Notes: generated by a model from the letters alone, not told the origin. Shown: positions 1-7,144, counted from the first letter of the stretch. The stretch is DNA of 18,330 nucleotides from JABDGR01 sp964561455 (GCA_964561455.1 CAZLPS010000086.1:1-18330), one strand, 5' to 3'. Program-made: numbers and translations.

Positions 1-125
1 TCGATCCGCTCGCCTACCTGCGCGACGTGCTCGCCCGGTTGCCCTACGCCACCAATCGCACGGTCGACCAACTCACCCCGCAAAACTGGCGCAAAGCGCA
101 AAAGCAACTATCGCAGGCCGCGTAA
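1..125 (+). CDS. IS66-family transposase, C-terminal fragment
   Basis: This is the last 40 codons of an open frame (from base 3) running in from the left edge and ending in TAA at 123-125. It begins DPLAYLRDVLARLP and continues with NRTVDQLTPQNW, which matches the short C-terminal domain of IS66 (TnpC) transposases. That family is a DDE transposase encoded with the accessory proteins TnpA and TnpB; those and the catalytic core would lie upstream of this window. The assignment is supported by a terminal-repeat-like sequence 75 bp after the stop. I cannot judge whether the full transposase is intact. Confidence 0.85.
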   Translation, partial: DPLAYLRDVLARLPYATNRTVDQLTPQNWRKAQKQLSQAA

Positions 126-209
126 TAGGATAGAGATCGGGTCATAGATACGATATCTACGATAACTACGACTGCACTTTGTCAAGATGGTGCTTCGCGT
201 GACGCTTAC
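1..209 (+). mobile_element. Right end of an IS66-type insertion sequence
   Basis: The transposase tail is followed by about 75 bp of non-coding DNA ending in TGACGCTTAC at 200-209. Its reverse complement, GTAAGCGTCA, has the GTAAGCG start typical of IS66-family terminal inverted repeats, so I place the element's right boundary at base 209. IS66 elements duplicate 8 bp of target on insertion, so CATTATCA (210-217) is the expected right copy. The left end is outside the window and the duplication cannot be confirmed. Confidence 0.7.
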
Positions 210-346
210 CATTATCAGCGGACGCCTCCAAAACGAACGCGGGGTAATTCACGTCATGGCCGAAAAAATCGCCGCAATGCCGAGCGACGGAATGCCGGAA
301 CAAGCATCACACAACTATCGTTAACTTTCCACTGCCAAAACGGCCC

Positions 347-481
347 CTACAGACCCTTCTTTACTGCCAGCGCTTGAAGGGTATTGGCAATGAAGTTTGA
401 ACGATTCCGATTCTCGGCATCAGCCATTGCATCAATCTTTCCAATTAGATCTTCTGGCAGACTGATTGAAATCTGTGTCAT
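347..481 (-). CDS. Small ribbon-helix-helix (CopG/Arc-like) DNA-binding protein
   Basis: This is a 44-residue frame, ATG at 479-481 to TAG at 347-349. It starts MTQISISLPEDLIGKIDAMA and continues with ENRNRSNFIANTLQAL. This is the compact ribbon-helix-helix pattern: an N-terminal beta strand with alternating polar residues (TQISISL), helix 1 (EDLIGKIDAMADAE), a short turn, then helix 2 starting at the RSNFI segment. Such proteins act as dimeric repressors or antitoxins. An in-frame TGA lies 33 bp upstream of the ATG, which excludes a longer form from a nearby start. It lies 54 bp downstream of the queC-like gene on the same strand and could share its transcript. I see no toxin-like frame beside it. 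Its base composition matches the AT-richer island. Confidence 0.65.
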   Translation of the reverse strand: MTQISISLPEDLIGKIDAMADAENRNRSNFIANTLQALAVKKGL

Positions 482-535
482 GCCCTTGGCGCGGGCAGAT
501 TCACGTGATTTTCATATTTTTTTCATAAAAGATGC

Positions 536-1186
536 TCAGACACTGAATATAACCGTGTCGCTAACCTTCGCTTTCAAGAAAGCCTCTTTGCGTTTATTAC
601 AACCAGAGCACTGACCACAATGCGTGTATAGGCCAGATTGGCAGGCCCAAGTCTCTTCAAATGGCACCCCAAGTTCAGAACCAATGCGGATTACCTCAGC
701 TTTCGACTTGTCTACAAATGGGGTTATAAAATGAAAATCAACCGAGTGCTGCGCTGATAATGCTTTCTCAAAGTACTCTTTAAACTCTAAGAAATTACCG
801 CCTCGTCCTAAATCATCCCCTTGCACGCCAGCCATTAAATTCGGCGTTCCTTTTAAAATTGAATATAATGCCGCAACAGCCCATGCAATTATTCCATCAT
901 TGCAATGATTTCCGCGAGGACTTGCGGCTTCAGCCATGAAAGCATGGTATTTCCCAGGCAAAAGTCCCCAAAACAATTGGCGCGTGCCGGACATATCGAC
1001 AATTTGGAGAGGAATATCTAATGCTAAAGCAGTCCTTCTTGCACAGTACATCTCCCTATCGAGGGAGTCTTGGCCGTAGTTGACAAATAGCGACTCCTTA
1101 ATCTGATATTTATTCTTGGTTGCCCAATAGGCTAGAACGACCGAGTCGATTCCGCCGGACAATAGTAAAACGCAATTGTCGCTCAT
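536..1186 (-). CDS. QueC-like PP-loop ATPase (7-cyano-7-deazaguanine synthase family)
   Basis: This 216-residue protein has the features of the QueC family, which converts 7-carboxy-7-deazaguanine to preQ0 using ATP and ammonia. The N-terminal PP-loop LLLSGGIDS (SGGIDS, residues 10-15) binds ATP. A C-terminal zinc site is formed by C182, C190, C193 and C196, spaced C-x7-C-x2-C-x2-C, followed by NKRKEAF as in QueC. The length fits the family (about 220-230). The canonical PGRN substrate-side motif is replaced by a PRGN variant at residues 90-93. The ATG at 1184-1186 has AGGAG about 8 nt upstream. No queD, queE, queF or tgt gene is nearby, so it stands alone. It sits in AT-rich DNA (one sampled 60-bp line is 38% GC) between two insertion sequences. 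It could be a queuosine gene, or a QueC-like enzyme recruited to defence as in Qat or type IV CBASS systems; their partner genes are not seen here. Confidence 0.85.
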   Translation of the reverse strand: MSDNCVLLLSGGIDSVVLAYWATKNKYQIKESLFVNYGQDSLDREMYCARRTALALDIPLQIVDMSGTRQLFWGLLPGKYHAFMAEAASPRGNHCNDGIIAWAVAALYSILKGTPNLMAGVQGDDLGRGGNFLEFKEYFEKALSAQHSVDFHFITPFVDKSKAEVIRIGSELGVPFEETWACQSGLYTHCGQCSGCNKRKEAFLKAKVSDTVIFSV

Positions 1187-1223
1187 TGTAAATTCTCCTA
1201 TTAAATTTGAGGGTTACTGGGAA

Positions 1224-1252
1224 TTGCTATTCTTAGACGAAGGGCGAGTCAA
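1224..1252 (-). promoter_or_regulatory. Candidate promoter of the queC-like gene
   Basis: On the minus strand TTGACT (1252-1247) is followed after 17 nt by TAGCAA (1229-1224), about 38 bp before the queC-like ATG. The -35 box is good and the -10 box is weak (three of six consensus bases). This rests on pattern and spacing only. Confidence 0.25.
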
Positions 1253-1352
1253 CGGTCATTATTTACAGAGAAATAAAAGAACGACCACTATCTTGCGCCT
1301 GCAAATGACGGCAAATGATTATTGGACCGGATTGACAGAACAACACCAAATC

Positions 1353-1391
1353 AAAACAAAAAAAGCGGCGGCCACCGAAGTAGCCGCCGCT
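1353..1391 (-). terminator. Factor-independent terminator after the zinc-ribbon membrane protein gene
   Basis: On the minus strand a perfect 9-bp stem, AGCGGCGGC (1391-1383) with GCCGCCGCT (1372-1364), encloses a 10-nt loop and runs straight into a T-rich tract (complement of 1353-1364). This is a textbook intrinsic terminator. It points leftward and lies about 120 bp beyond the stop of the 1511-1927 gene, insulating it from the queC-like gene downstream. Confidence 0.8.
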
Positions 1392-1450
1392 CCCGGAACC
1401 ACCGCAGCTACGGGTGGACACTGTTGCCGTTGGCCCGCACCGTCTGGTTC

Positions 1451-1505
1451 AAACTGGAAGGAAATTGCTTTTTCGGGTTTGCCTTGGTTTGGGGGAGGGG
1501 GTTAA
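1451..1505. repeat. 55-bp perfect direct repeat, copy 1
   Basis: The 55 bases from AAACTGGAAGG to GGGGGTTAA are identical to 2386-2440 in the same orientation. The flanking bases differ at both ends (1450 C versus 2385 G; 1506 C versus 2441 G), so the maximal exact match is 55 bp. The two copies bracket 880 bp that includes the zinc-ribbon membrane protein gene. Confidence 0.95.
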
Positions 1506-1510
1506 CTACA

Positions 1511-1927
1511 CTAGGGGTTGGCGGGTGGGGGGATTTTGCGCCATTGTCCTAGAAAATAAGGCCATTTTAATTTCAATTGCTGGTAAGAATTGCCCAGTTC
1601 ATCAAGCACAATAATTTCTTTATCCTTCAATAATATGACTTGGCCACACTGAATGCATTTATATTCGGCAGCAGGAAGATTCTTTGAGATAATTGCATAT
1701 TTTCGGCTGCCACACCTAGGACAAGTTGGCGCACCTGGCAGCCAACCAAAAAATCTGTAAATCGGCCAATTAAAAAATAAAACAAATCCAATTCCGAAAA
1801 CCAATGCAACGCCAGCTCGCAAATCATTATCCGCATGTATTCCCGGCCAGACCAAGGAAAAAAGGCCGCCAAATGCTAAGCCAATTAGGAATAGCGCATT
1901 AAGTGCAAGAACTTGAAAAAGATTCAT
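1511..1927 (-). CDS. Membrane protein with two TM helices and a C-terminal zinc ribbon
   Basis: The predicted protein is 138 residues from ATG at 1925-1927, preceded by AAAGGTG about 10 nt upstream. A TTG three codons earlier is possible but less likely. Two hydrophobic segments (about residues 5-27 and 36-55) form a hairpin anchor. A four-cysteine knuckle pair follows: CPRCG (C69, C72) and CIQCG (C91, C94), a rubredoxin-like zinc ribbon on the soluble side. The tail is hydrophilic and ends PPPANP. The family is not one I recognise, and no catalytic residues are evident; the layout suggests a small membrane sensor or scaffold. It is transcribed toward the queC-like gene, separated from it by a strong terminator, and shares the island's AT-richer composition. 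Confidence 0.7.
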   Translation of the reverse strand: MNLFQVLALNALFLIGLAFGGLFSLVWPGIHADNDLRAGVALVFGIGFVLFFNWPIYRFFGWLPGAPTCPRCGSRKYAIISKNLPAAEYKCIQCGQVILLKDKEIIVLDELGNSYQQLKLKWPYFLGQWRKIPPPANP

Positions 1928-1974
1928 GGGTATCAAGCACCTTTAAAAGGCTAATGTCATAATTTGAGAAATAG

Positions 1975-2361
1975 TCAATCGCACGGGCCTCTCCCGGACT
2001 GGGGCATGCCGGCACCCAGCGCAAGCGATCCTCCAGCAGTCGGATCTGGAGGGGAGCCTTCGTATATCCCAGGACTTGCAGCGGCACCCGCTGCTAGGGC
2101 GCTAGGCACAGACACCGCGGCTCCGATTTGGGCACCGGCTGCAAGTGAGCCGGGAGGCGGCTGGGAAAAAGAGGGAGACAATGGTTGAGGGTATGTGGGG
2201 CCATCGGTTAATGCCTTTTGCGAAGATTGGCCTGAATTAACCGTGCTATCGGCGACTCCCGCACCGGCTTGAGCATAAGGCATAGAATACCGGAGACCTG
2301 GCGACGCACCTGAATCCCAGGTTTTAGGCAAATTTGTAGGAACCGAATCTGCAATACTCAA
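1975..2361 (-). CDS. Hypothetical Pro/Ala/Gly/Ser-rich small protein (doubtful)
   Basis: This is a 128-residue frame from a TTG at 2359-2361 to TGA at 1975-1977, ending 47 bp before the zinc-ribbon membrane protein gene on the same strand. The frame stays open upstream into the 55-bp repeat copy at 2386-2440. The product is low in charge and rich in P, A, G and S (stretches such as SPSFSQPPPGSLAAGAQIG). It has no signal peptide, membrane helix or known domain. In its favour are the length of the open frame at moderate GC and the co-direction with the next gene. Against it are the lack of an ATG or ribosome-binding site and the odd composition. I cannot name a function and consider it as likely spurious as real. 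Confidence 0.3.
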   Translation of the reverse strand: MSIADSVPTNLPKTWDSGASPGLRYSMPYAQAGAGVADSTVNSGQSSQKALTDGPTYPQPLSPSFSQPPPGSLAAGAQIGAAVSVPSALAAGAAASPGIYEGSPPDPTAGGSLALGAGMPQSGRGPCD

Positions 2362-2385
2362 ATTGCGGTTGCCGCTAGATACCTG

Positions 2386-2440
2386 AAACTGGAAGGAAAT
2401 TGCTTTTTCGGGTTTGCCTTGGTTTGGGGGAGGGGGTTAA
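2386..2440. repeat. 55-bp perfect direct repeat, copy 2
   Basis: Every base is identical to 1451-1505 and in the same orientation, 935 bp away start to start. On the minus strand it reads as an open frame (NQGKPEKAISFQF) in both copies, continuing into different sequence. That could mean a shared coding end or simply a G/C-skewed repeat. Confidence 0.95.
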
Positions 2441-2675
2441 GGGGGAGGTCGGACAGTGCCCCTTTAAGCCCCCCAAAGAAACGCGGTCGAAAGGGTAAGG
2501 CATAAAACTTGAATTTTGAATGACGAGTTTTTAAACTGGGCCGGGCCGTTGGTCGGGGTGGCGGCATCTTGGCCGTTAAAATGAGCCGTTCAGTTCCTTC
2601 CCGCAAGGGTATTTGTGCGGCGGCAGGCAAGGCTCCGCCGGCGCCTCAGGGTTGGTGGGACGCTGATATTGGGTG

Positions 2676-2690
2676 CCGACCCTCGGTCGG
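2676..2690. repeat. Hairpin 3' of the IS91-type transposase (candidate oriIS)
   Basis: CCGACC (2676-2681), a CTC loop and GGTCGG (2685-2690) form a perfect 6-bp hairpin, 20 bp beyond the transposase stop. IS91-family elements carry a subterminal hairpin at the transposase 3' end, where rolling-circle transfer starts. The element end itself is not resolved. Confidence 0.35.
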
Positions 2691-2709
2691 TTCCGTTGCC
2701 TTGGTCGCG

Positions 2710-4278
2710 TCAGTCGCCAGCCTCGCGCCAGAAGACCGGTTCGTCGTCTGGCGGCGCTGGATCGGTGTCGAAGACGAGGAGGAGACCGTCGTCGCGTTGT
2801 CGAGTTGGGGGTGACTTGCGGGAGATTTGGCTTTCGGCGGGCTGGTCAATTTCCCGGCCTTGCTGGTCGCAATCTTCCCAATTGTAGCTGAGGTGGCGTT
2901 CGCGAGGGGATTTGCTTCTCCGCCGGGTCGGCAGGCCGTCCAGCTCCCAGCCGGGCTCGAATTCCACGATGCGGCCGTCCCAAGCGTCCACGCCCCAGAG
3001 GCCTTTGCCGGGGAACGGCGGGGCGTGGGCGGGCGGGATGGCGACGACGCCTTCCCACAGACCGAGGCGCGTGAGCCAGGCGCGGATGGCGTCGGGCTTT
3101 CTTATTACGCCGGCCCGGTGCATTAAGCCGCCACAGCAGGGGCAGCGCAAGGGGTCGGCGCCCCACACGCGAATGATAAGCGCGCGCCAACTGCGCCGCT
3201 GGGCGCGGGTGGGAGCGGCGGGAACAATGGTGGGCGCTGGAGCGCTGGCATTCTGTCCAGTTCGGGCGGTGGCGCGGACGCGCTGGCCGCGGCTTTTGTT
3301 CGAATAGCGACCGTAGTAGCGGATGGTCTGGGCATATTTGTCCGGAATATGCTCGGAGAGGGCGGCGATGAAGTCGGGTCCGGAGAAGATTTCCTAGTTG
3401 CGCTTGGTATGCCAGCTGCGGGCGGAGCGGTAAAGGACGGTGCGCGTGGCGGCGTTCCAGGACATTTTCTCCAATGAGAGTGGGGCGCGCAGAAGATACT
3501 CGGCGAGGCGCTGGCGGCCCGGGGCGTCGTCCGCGGCGAGGGGAGCTTCGCCGGCATCCACGTGGAAGCCGCTGTGCCGCCAGGAGAGGAAGCGGTGGGC
3601 CTGCCAGGCTTCGAGGATTTGTTCGTCCACCAGCCGACGGAGGATGACGTGGCGGAAGAGTTCGGCGAGTTCGGATTTTCCGCCGGGCGCGGCGAGGTGG
3701 AAGACGCCGTTTTCGTCGAACACGCCACTGGCCGCCAGGACATGGACATGGGGATGGAAGACCAGATAGTCACCAAAGGTGTGCAGCGCGGCGACGGCGG
3801 CGACTTCACCAGAAGGCTGGCCCGCGCGTTCGAGCATCCAGTGGAGCAGAGTTTCGCGGACGGCGTCAAAGAGGAGGCGCAGGTGCTGCCGCTCGCGCCG
3901 GAAGATCCAGCGCAGCGCCTTGGGCACGGTGAAGACGAGGTGCCGGTGAGGCAGTGCCTGGCAGACGTCGGTCGTGATGAAGTGGGCGGTCTCCACCGTT
4001 CGGCGCTGATGGCAGCTTGGGCACACGCCGCGGCGTTTGCAGGTGAAGGGGAGCAGATATTCGTGGGCACAATCGGCGCACCGGATGCGGGTGAAGCCGT
4101 GGGCCAAATCGCCGCAGCGCAGGAATGACAGAAAATGTTCGCTGGCCTCGGGGCGTAGCGGGCCCAGGGTTTGGGCATATTTCGCCGGGTAGGCGGCATG
4201 AAAATCGTCGAGGCACGCATTGAGGCATTGCCACAATGGCGAAGCGCGCGGACGGCGGGCGCGATAACGGGCGGCCAT
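2710..4278 (-). pseudogene. IS91-family HUH transposase, interrupted by an in-frame amber codon
   Basis: One reading frame runs from ATG (4276-4278) to the stop at 2710-2712, 523 codons, broken only by TAG at 3394-3396 (codon 295). The first part carries the zinc-finger-like N-terminus (CADCAHEY, then RRGVCPSCHQRR), the HUH motif in YLVFHPHVHVL, and the tyrosine segment LAEYLLRAPLSLEKM typical of IS91 Y-transposases. After the TAG the frame resumes with the expected family sequence (EIFSGPDFIAAL, then HIPDKYAQTIRYYGRYSN) and a C-terminal RCPCCGGLM knuckle. The roughly 100 residues beyond that are a less conserved tail. These enzymes nick and transfer single-stranded DNA in rolling-circle transposition. 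Because both sides keep the family pattern with no frameshift, the amber looks recent. The codons NNE/F around it suggest the lost residue was aromatic. Confidence 0.85.
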
Positions 4279-4281
4279 GCC

Positions 4282-4305
4282 ACAAGTGAACTAATGTGCA
4301 CTTGT
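4282..4305. repeat. Hairpin 5' of the IS91-type transposase
   Basis: ACAAGTG (4282-4288) and CACTTGT (4299-4305) pair perfectly over 7 bp with a 10-nt loop, immediately upstream of the transposase ATG. It may belong to the terIS end of the element or act on transposase expression. GTTCAAG follows at 4307-4313, resembling the GTTC/CAAG target motifs of IS91-type insertion. Confidence 0.4.
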
Positions 4306-4433
4306 AGTTCAAGGAGGAGTTATTCACATATTCACTTGGTCTACACAGGCGGTGGCCAATGCACTTCGAATGCGGTACAAAGGAGTGGAAATGAGGTCGT
4401 CAGCGTGAAATGGAGGTTACATACTGGCGGATC

Positions 4434-5135
4434 ATGTCATTTTTGACTTACGACGAATTCCTTGCCAATCTGGCACGAGTTCAAGCCCGCGTCGCCGCCG
4501 CCTGTGCCGCTGCGGGCCGGCCGGTGGAATCCGTGCGCATTCTCGCGGTGACGAAAACGCACCCGGTCGAGGCGGCGCTTTACGCGCAACGGGCGGGTTT
4601 GCCCGGGGTGGGCGAGAACCGGGTGCAGGAGGCGTTGGAGAAGATCGCCGTCTGCCCCGACCCGGCGGTGCGGTGGGAACTCATTGGGCACTTGCAATCG
4701 AACAAGGCGGCGAAGGCGGTGGCGGCGTTTGCACGCATCCAATCGGTGGACCGCGCGGAGCTCGCGCAAAAGCTCGACCGTGCTGCTGCTGCGCTGGGCA
4801 AAGTTCTGCCCGTTCTCCTGCAAGTGAACGCCGGCAACGACCCGGCAAAATTCGGCGTCGATTGTGCCGACGCGCCCGTGCTGCTCGAATTGGCCTTGAA
4901 CTGCCCGGCCCTCAGAGTCGAAGGCCTGATGACCATCGCGCCCCTGGCGCCGGAGAATCCGGACGTTGCCCGGCGCTGTTTCGCCCGCCTGCGGGAAACG
5001 CGTGACGCCTTGGCCAAACAATTTGGCATTCCGCTGGCTGAACTGTCCATGGGCATGACCGACGACCTGGAAGCCGCTGTCCAGGAAGGCAGCACCTTGG
5101 TCCGGGTGGGGACGGCACTATTTGGGAGGCGGTAG
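4434..5135 (+). CDS. yggS: YggS/PLPBP family pyridoxal-phosphate-binding protein
   Basis: The 233-residue protein belongs to the YggS/PROSC family, which binds pyridoxal 5'-phosphate and maintains vitamin B6 and amino-acid homeostasis without a known catalytic reaction. Family hallmarks appear in order: ILAVTKTHP with the PLP lysine at K41, GENRVQEA, WELIGHLQSNKA, IQSVDRAELAQKLD, LLQVNAGNDPAKFG, GLMTIAPL, and the C-terminal phosphate-binding LSMGMTDDLEAA..GSTLVRVGTALFG. The length matches the family (about 230). I chose the ATG at 4434 (MSFLTYDEF) because the family N-terminus starts there; an ATG at 4410 would add eight residues. Neither start has a good Shine-Dalgarno site. In many bacteria yggS sits next to proC or cell-division genes. 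Here it stands alone just after the IS91 remnant. Confidence 0.93.
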   Translation: MSFLTYDEFLANLARVQARVAAACAAAGRPVESVRILAVTKTHPVEAALYAQRAGLPGVGENRVQEALEKIAVCPDPAVRWELIGHLQSNKAAKAVAAFARIQSVDRAELAQKLDRAAAALGKVLPVLLQVNAGNDPAKFGVDCADAPVLLELALNCPALRVEGLMTIAPLAPENPDVARRCFARLRETRDALAKQFGIPLAELSMGMTDDLEAAVQEGSTLVRVGTALFGRR

Positions 5136-5393
5136 GGGTTGGTTTAATTTCCTTGTGTGGATTTGCCGAAAAAGGTTTGCCGTCATCGCGACTGGGACTG
5201 GGTGAGGGCGTCCCCACCCGTGGGGGGTCGAACGCCTGGCGCCATCCACCTCGCACCGTGCTGAAAAGAGCGACCGACAAGGTTTTACTCCCGCGCACTT
5301 CTGGCTATTGTAAAGGCGATATTGAAACACAACACGGGAGATGAGATGACGGTTGACGGATAACCAAATGGTATCCAAAATTGTGCCACCCCG
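5136..5393. other. Spacer between yggS and the lectin-like gene
   Basis: I see no convincing gene in these 258 bp. There is a small hairpin, CCCCA (5212-5216) with TGGGG (5221-5225), that lacks a following T-tract, so it is not a clear terminator. The minus-strand frame across the stretch has no recognisable domain. Confidence 0.5.
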
Positions 5394-6725
5394 ATGAAGA
5401 CGCGCCGATTAGTTTTGCTGGGTTGGTGGCTGACGGCCTGGTCCGTTTCATTTGCGCAATTTAGGCCGCCAGAAAGGCTCCCGCCGCTGCCGTCTCCGGT
5501 TCAATTTACTCCCCCGCCGGCAACCATCGCCCCGGACCCCATCCACGAATGGCCGGTCGCCGTCGGTGGGAATGGCCATTTTTATCAAGCGGTTGCAGCG
5601 TCCAACGGAATCAATTGGCCTGGGGCTGAAGCGTGGGCAGAGGCGCATGGCGGCTACCTTGCCACCATCGAATCTGCAGCGGAAAACGCCTTTGTCTTTC
5701 AGCTAATTGATTACCCGAAATATTGGACGCGCAGCACAGCGCAGTGGTCGCCCGCCCCCGGCGGAAAGGCCGTTGCCGTGATTACTTCCCGTGGCCCCTG
5801 GCTTGGGGGGCTCAAGGCGCCGTCTGCCACGCGCCCGGCGGGAGGCTGGCAATGGGTTCATGGTGGCGGCCCTTTCACTTACACGAACTGGGCCGCGCAA
5901 CAACCGAACAATATTGATGGCGCGGAGAATCGGCTGATCTATTTTTCCTGGGGGGCCAACAGGCGCGAAGCCTATTGGAATGATTTGCCGGAAAGCTCCC
6001 CGCGCCCGGCAGGCTTTGTGGTGGAATATGACACCAATCCAGCGGCGCCGCTCGGGGCGGCCAACGCCAGTACCGGCAACTTCGTGTTCGCCGCCCCGCG
6101 GGATGATGGATCATCTGTTGCCACCGGCCCAACGGGAACGGCCCCGGGCAGCTTTTCCAATGCACCGCAGCAGGCTGCGCATCCAGAGCTGGGGGTGAAG
6201 CAAGTCGCCGTCCTCATTGCCGGCGAGCGTTCCGGGCCCGCTGTTCCGTTTACGGATCCCCGCAGTGGCCAAGTCCATTTCTTTCAGGCCATCGAAGTTC
6301 CCGACGGGATTGACTATGTTGACGCCCGGGCGTCCGCCATCGCCCGGGGCGGATATCTGGCCGCCATCACATCGGCAACGGAAAACTCATTTGTATTTCA
6401 CCTGATTGATGATCCGCGATACTGGGTGGTCAATGCGCCCTATAATAATCGCAACCTCGGACCGTGGCTCGGCGGCCATCGTCTCCCGGGTAATCTTCCC
6501 GACAAGGGTTGGTATTGGACGGGCGATGCGACGCCTTTCACCTACACCAATTGGGCGCCGACGCAGCCCGACAACGGCGGATTGGGCAATGAGGATAAAT
6601 TGCATTTCATCAGCATGACCCCCACCGACCGCCAGCCCACGTGGAACGACGTCGGCGCTGAATACCTGCTCCGCAGCTATATCGTTGAATACAATTTTGA
6701 CCCGGCGATGCTGATGCGGAAGTGA
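5394..6725 (+). CDS. Secreted protein with two tandem C-type-lectin-like domains
   Basis: This is a 443-residue protein. Residues 1-21 form a signal peptide (basic MKTRR, hydrophobic core, cleavage likely after SFA). A proline-rich linker leads to two homologous C-type-lectin-like domains, about residues 60-215 and 290-438. Each has the same landmarks: H-F-[YF]-Q-A, GGYLA[TA]I.SA.EN.FVF, WLGG, a W.W..G..FTYTNWA..QP.N core, a WND motif, and a closing [FY][VI]VEY strand. The QPNN...E and WND elements resemble the calcium- and sugar-binding positions of CTLDs. The linker (about 216-285) is rich in A, P, G and T. There is no membrane anchor and no PEP-CTERM-like tail, so it is probably exported. 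The ligand is unknown. The two domains look like an internal duplication. It appears monocistronic. Confidence 0.85.
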   Translation: MKTRRLVLLGWWLTAWSVSFAQFRPPERLPPLPSPVQFTPPPATIAPDPIHEWPVAVGGNGHFYQAVAASNGINWPGAEAWAEAHGGYLATIESAAENAFVFQLIDYPKYWTRSTAQWSPAPGGKAVAVITSRGPWLGGLKAPSATRPAGGWQWVHGGGPFTYTNWAAQQPNNIDGAENRLIYFSWGANRREAYWNDLPESSPRPAGFVVEYDTNPAAPLGAANASTGNFVFAAPRDDGSSVATGPTGTAPGSFSNAPQQAAHPELGVKQVAVLIAGERSGPAVPFTDPRSGQVHFFQAIEVPDGIDYVDARASAIARGGYLAAITSATENSFVFHLIDDPRYWVVNAPYNNRNLGPWLGGHRLPGNLPDKGWYWTGDATPFTYTNWAPTQPDNGGLGNEDKLHFISMTPTDRQPTWNDVGAEYLLRSYIVEYNFDPAMLMRK

Positions 6726-6808
6726 CCGGAAAGGGGCAGGGGGTAGGGAACGAAACGGGTCTGGCGCATTTCCAATCTTAATTTGGCGGTAAGAGCGCCT
6801 GCTTGAAA

Positions 6809-6837
6809 GTTAAACGTTGGGTGTTGGCCGTTGAAGG
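6809..6837. repeat. GTT-rich dispersed repeat, copy 1
   Basis: GTTAAACGTTGGGTGTTGG and what follows closely resembles 7240-7270 in the same orientation: 11 identical bases, then about 75% identity into a T-rich tail. The two copies lie on either side of the hicB-like gene. Confidence 0.6.
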
Positions 6838-6931
6838 TTTTATTTTTATCGTCCCAAGCCTTCAATATATGGCCAACGGGCCCGGGTTGTGCGGCATTAC
6901 TTTTTTGCAAGGACGACAAATTCCTCGATCG

Positions 6932-7144
6932 TCACATGCAAACCGCGACTTCGACTTGTTTCGTCTCGATCGTCAGCGGCAGCCCGCGTTCCGCCCGCAC
7001 TTCCAGGCACGATTTAATGGCTTCACGGATGTTCTTAAGCGCCCCAGTCTTGCTTGCCCCCTGGCTGACGCAACCCGGGATTGCCGGACATTCGGCGACC
7101 CACACTCCCGATTCGTCGCGGTCGATGGTAACGGTGAATTTCAT
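6932..7144 (-). CDS. HicB-family antitoxin-like protein, solitary
   Basis: The 70-residue protein begins MKFTVTIDRDESGVWVAECP, continues with IPGCVSQG, and then has an NIREAIKSCLEVRAERG helix. This is the HicB partial RNase-H-like fold (UPF0150 pattern with PxxPGC). HicB proteins normally neutralise the HicA mRNA interferase and often repress their own operon through an added DNA-binding domain. Here there is only the short fold with no C-terminal DNA-binding domain. I looked for a HicA-like frame on either side of the gene and found none, so it is either an orphan antitoxin or the remnant of a module. An AGAAGG-like site lies about 14 nt upstream of the ATG. The copies of a GTT-rich repeat on both sides may mark a past rearrangement. 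Confidence 0.8.
   Translation of the reverse strand: MKFTVTIDRDESGVWVAECPAIPGCVSQGASKTGALKNIREAIKSCLEVRAERGLPLTIETKQVEVAVCM

Larger units (their letters stand above)
2362..2709. other. Gene-free spacer before the IS91-type element
   Basis: These 348 bp hold the second 55-bp repeat copy (2386-2440), an AT-rich patch with the look of dispersed intergenic repeat (about 2504-2540), and a tight hairpin at 2676-2690. The open frames here are short, alternate between strands and have no recognisable domain. The left boundary of the IS91-type element probably lies in this stretch but cannot be fixed by eye. Confidence 0.6.

Noticed and set aside
1400..1470. tRNA-like T-loop (GGTTCAAAC) near the first 55-bp repeat
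   Set aside because: No matching five-base T stem, anticodon arm or acceptor stem could be built around it.
3123..4327. Long alternative frames over the transposase region on both strands
   Set aside because: They overlap the IS91 transposase frame, have no domain, and arise because GC-rich DNA has few stops. The transposase frame has clear motifs on both sides of its amber codon.
6677..6931. HicA toxin downstream of the hicB-like gene
   Set aside because: The only minus-strand frame there is low-complexity repeat sequence with no HicA motif such as the GSH-containing double-stranded-RNA-binding-like fold.
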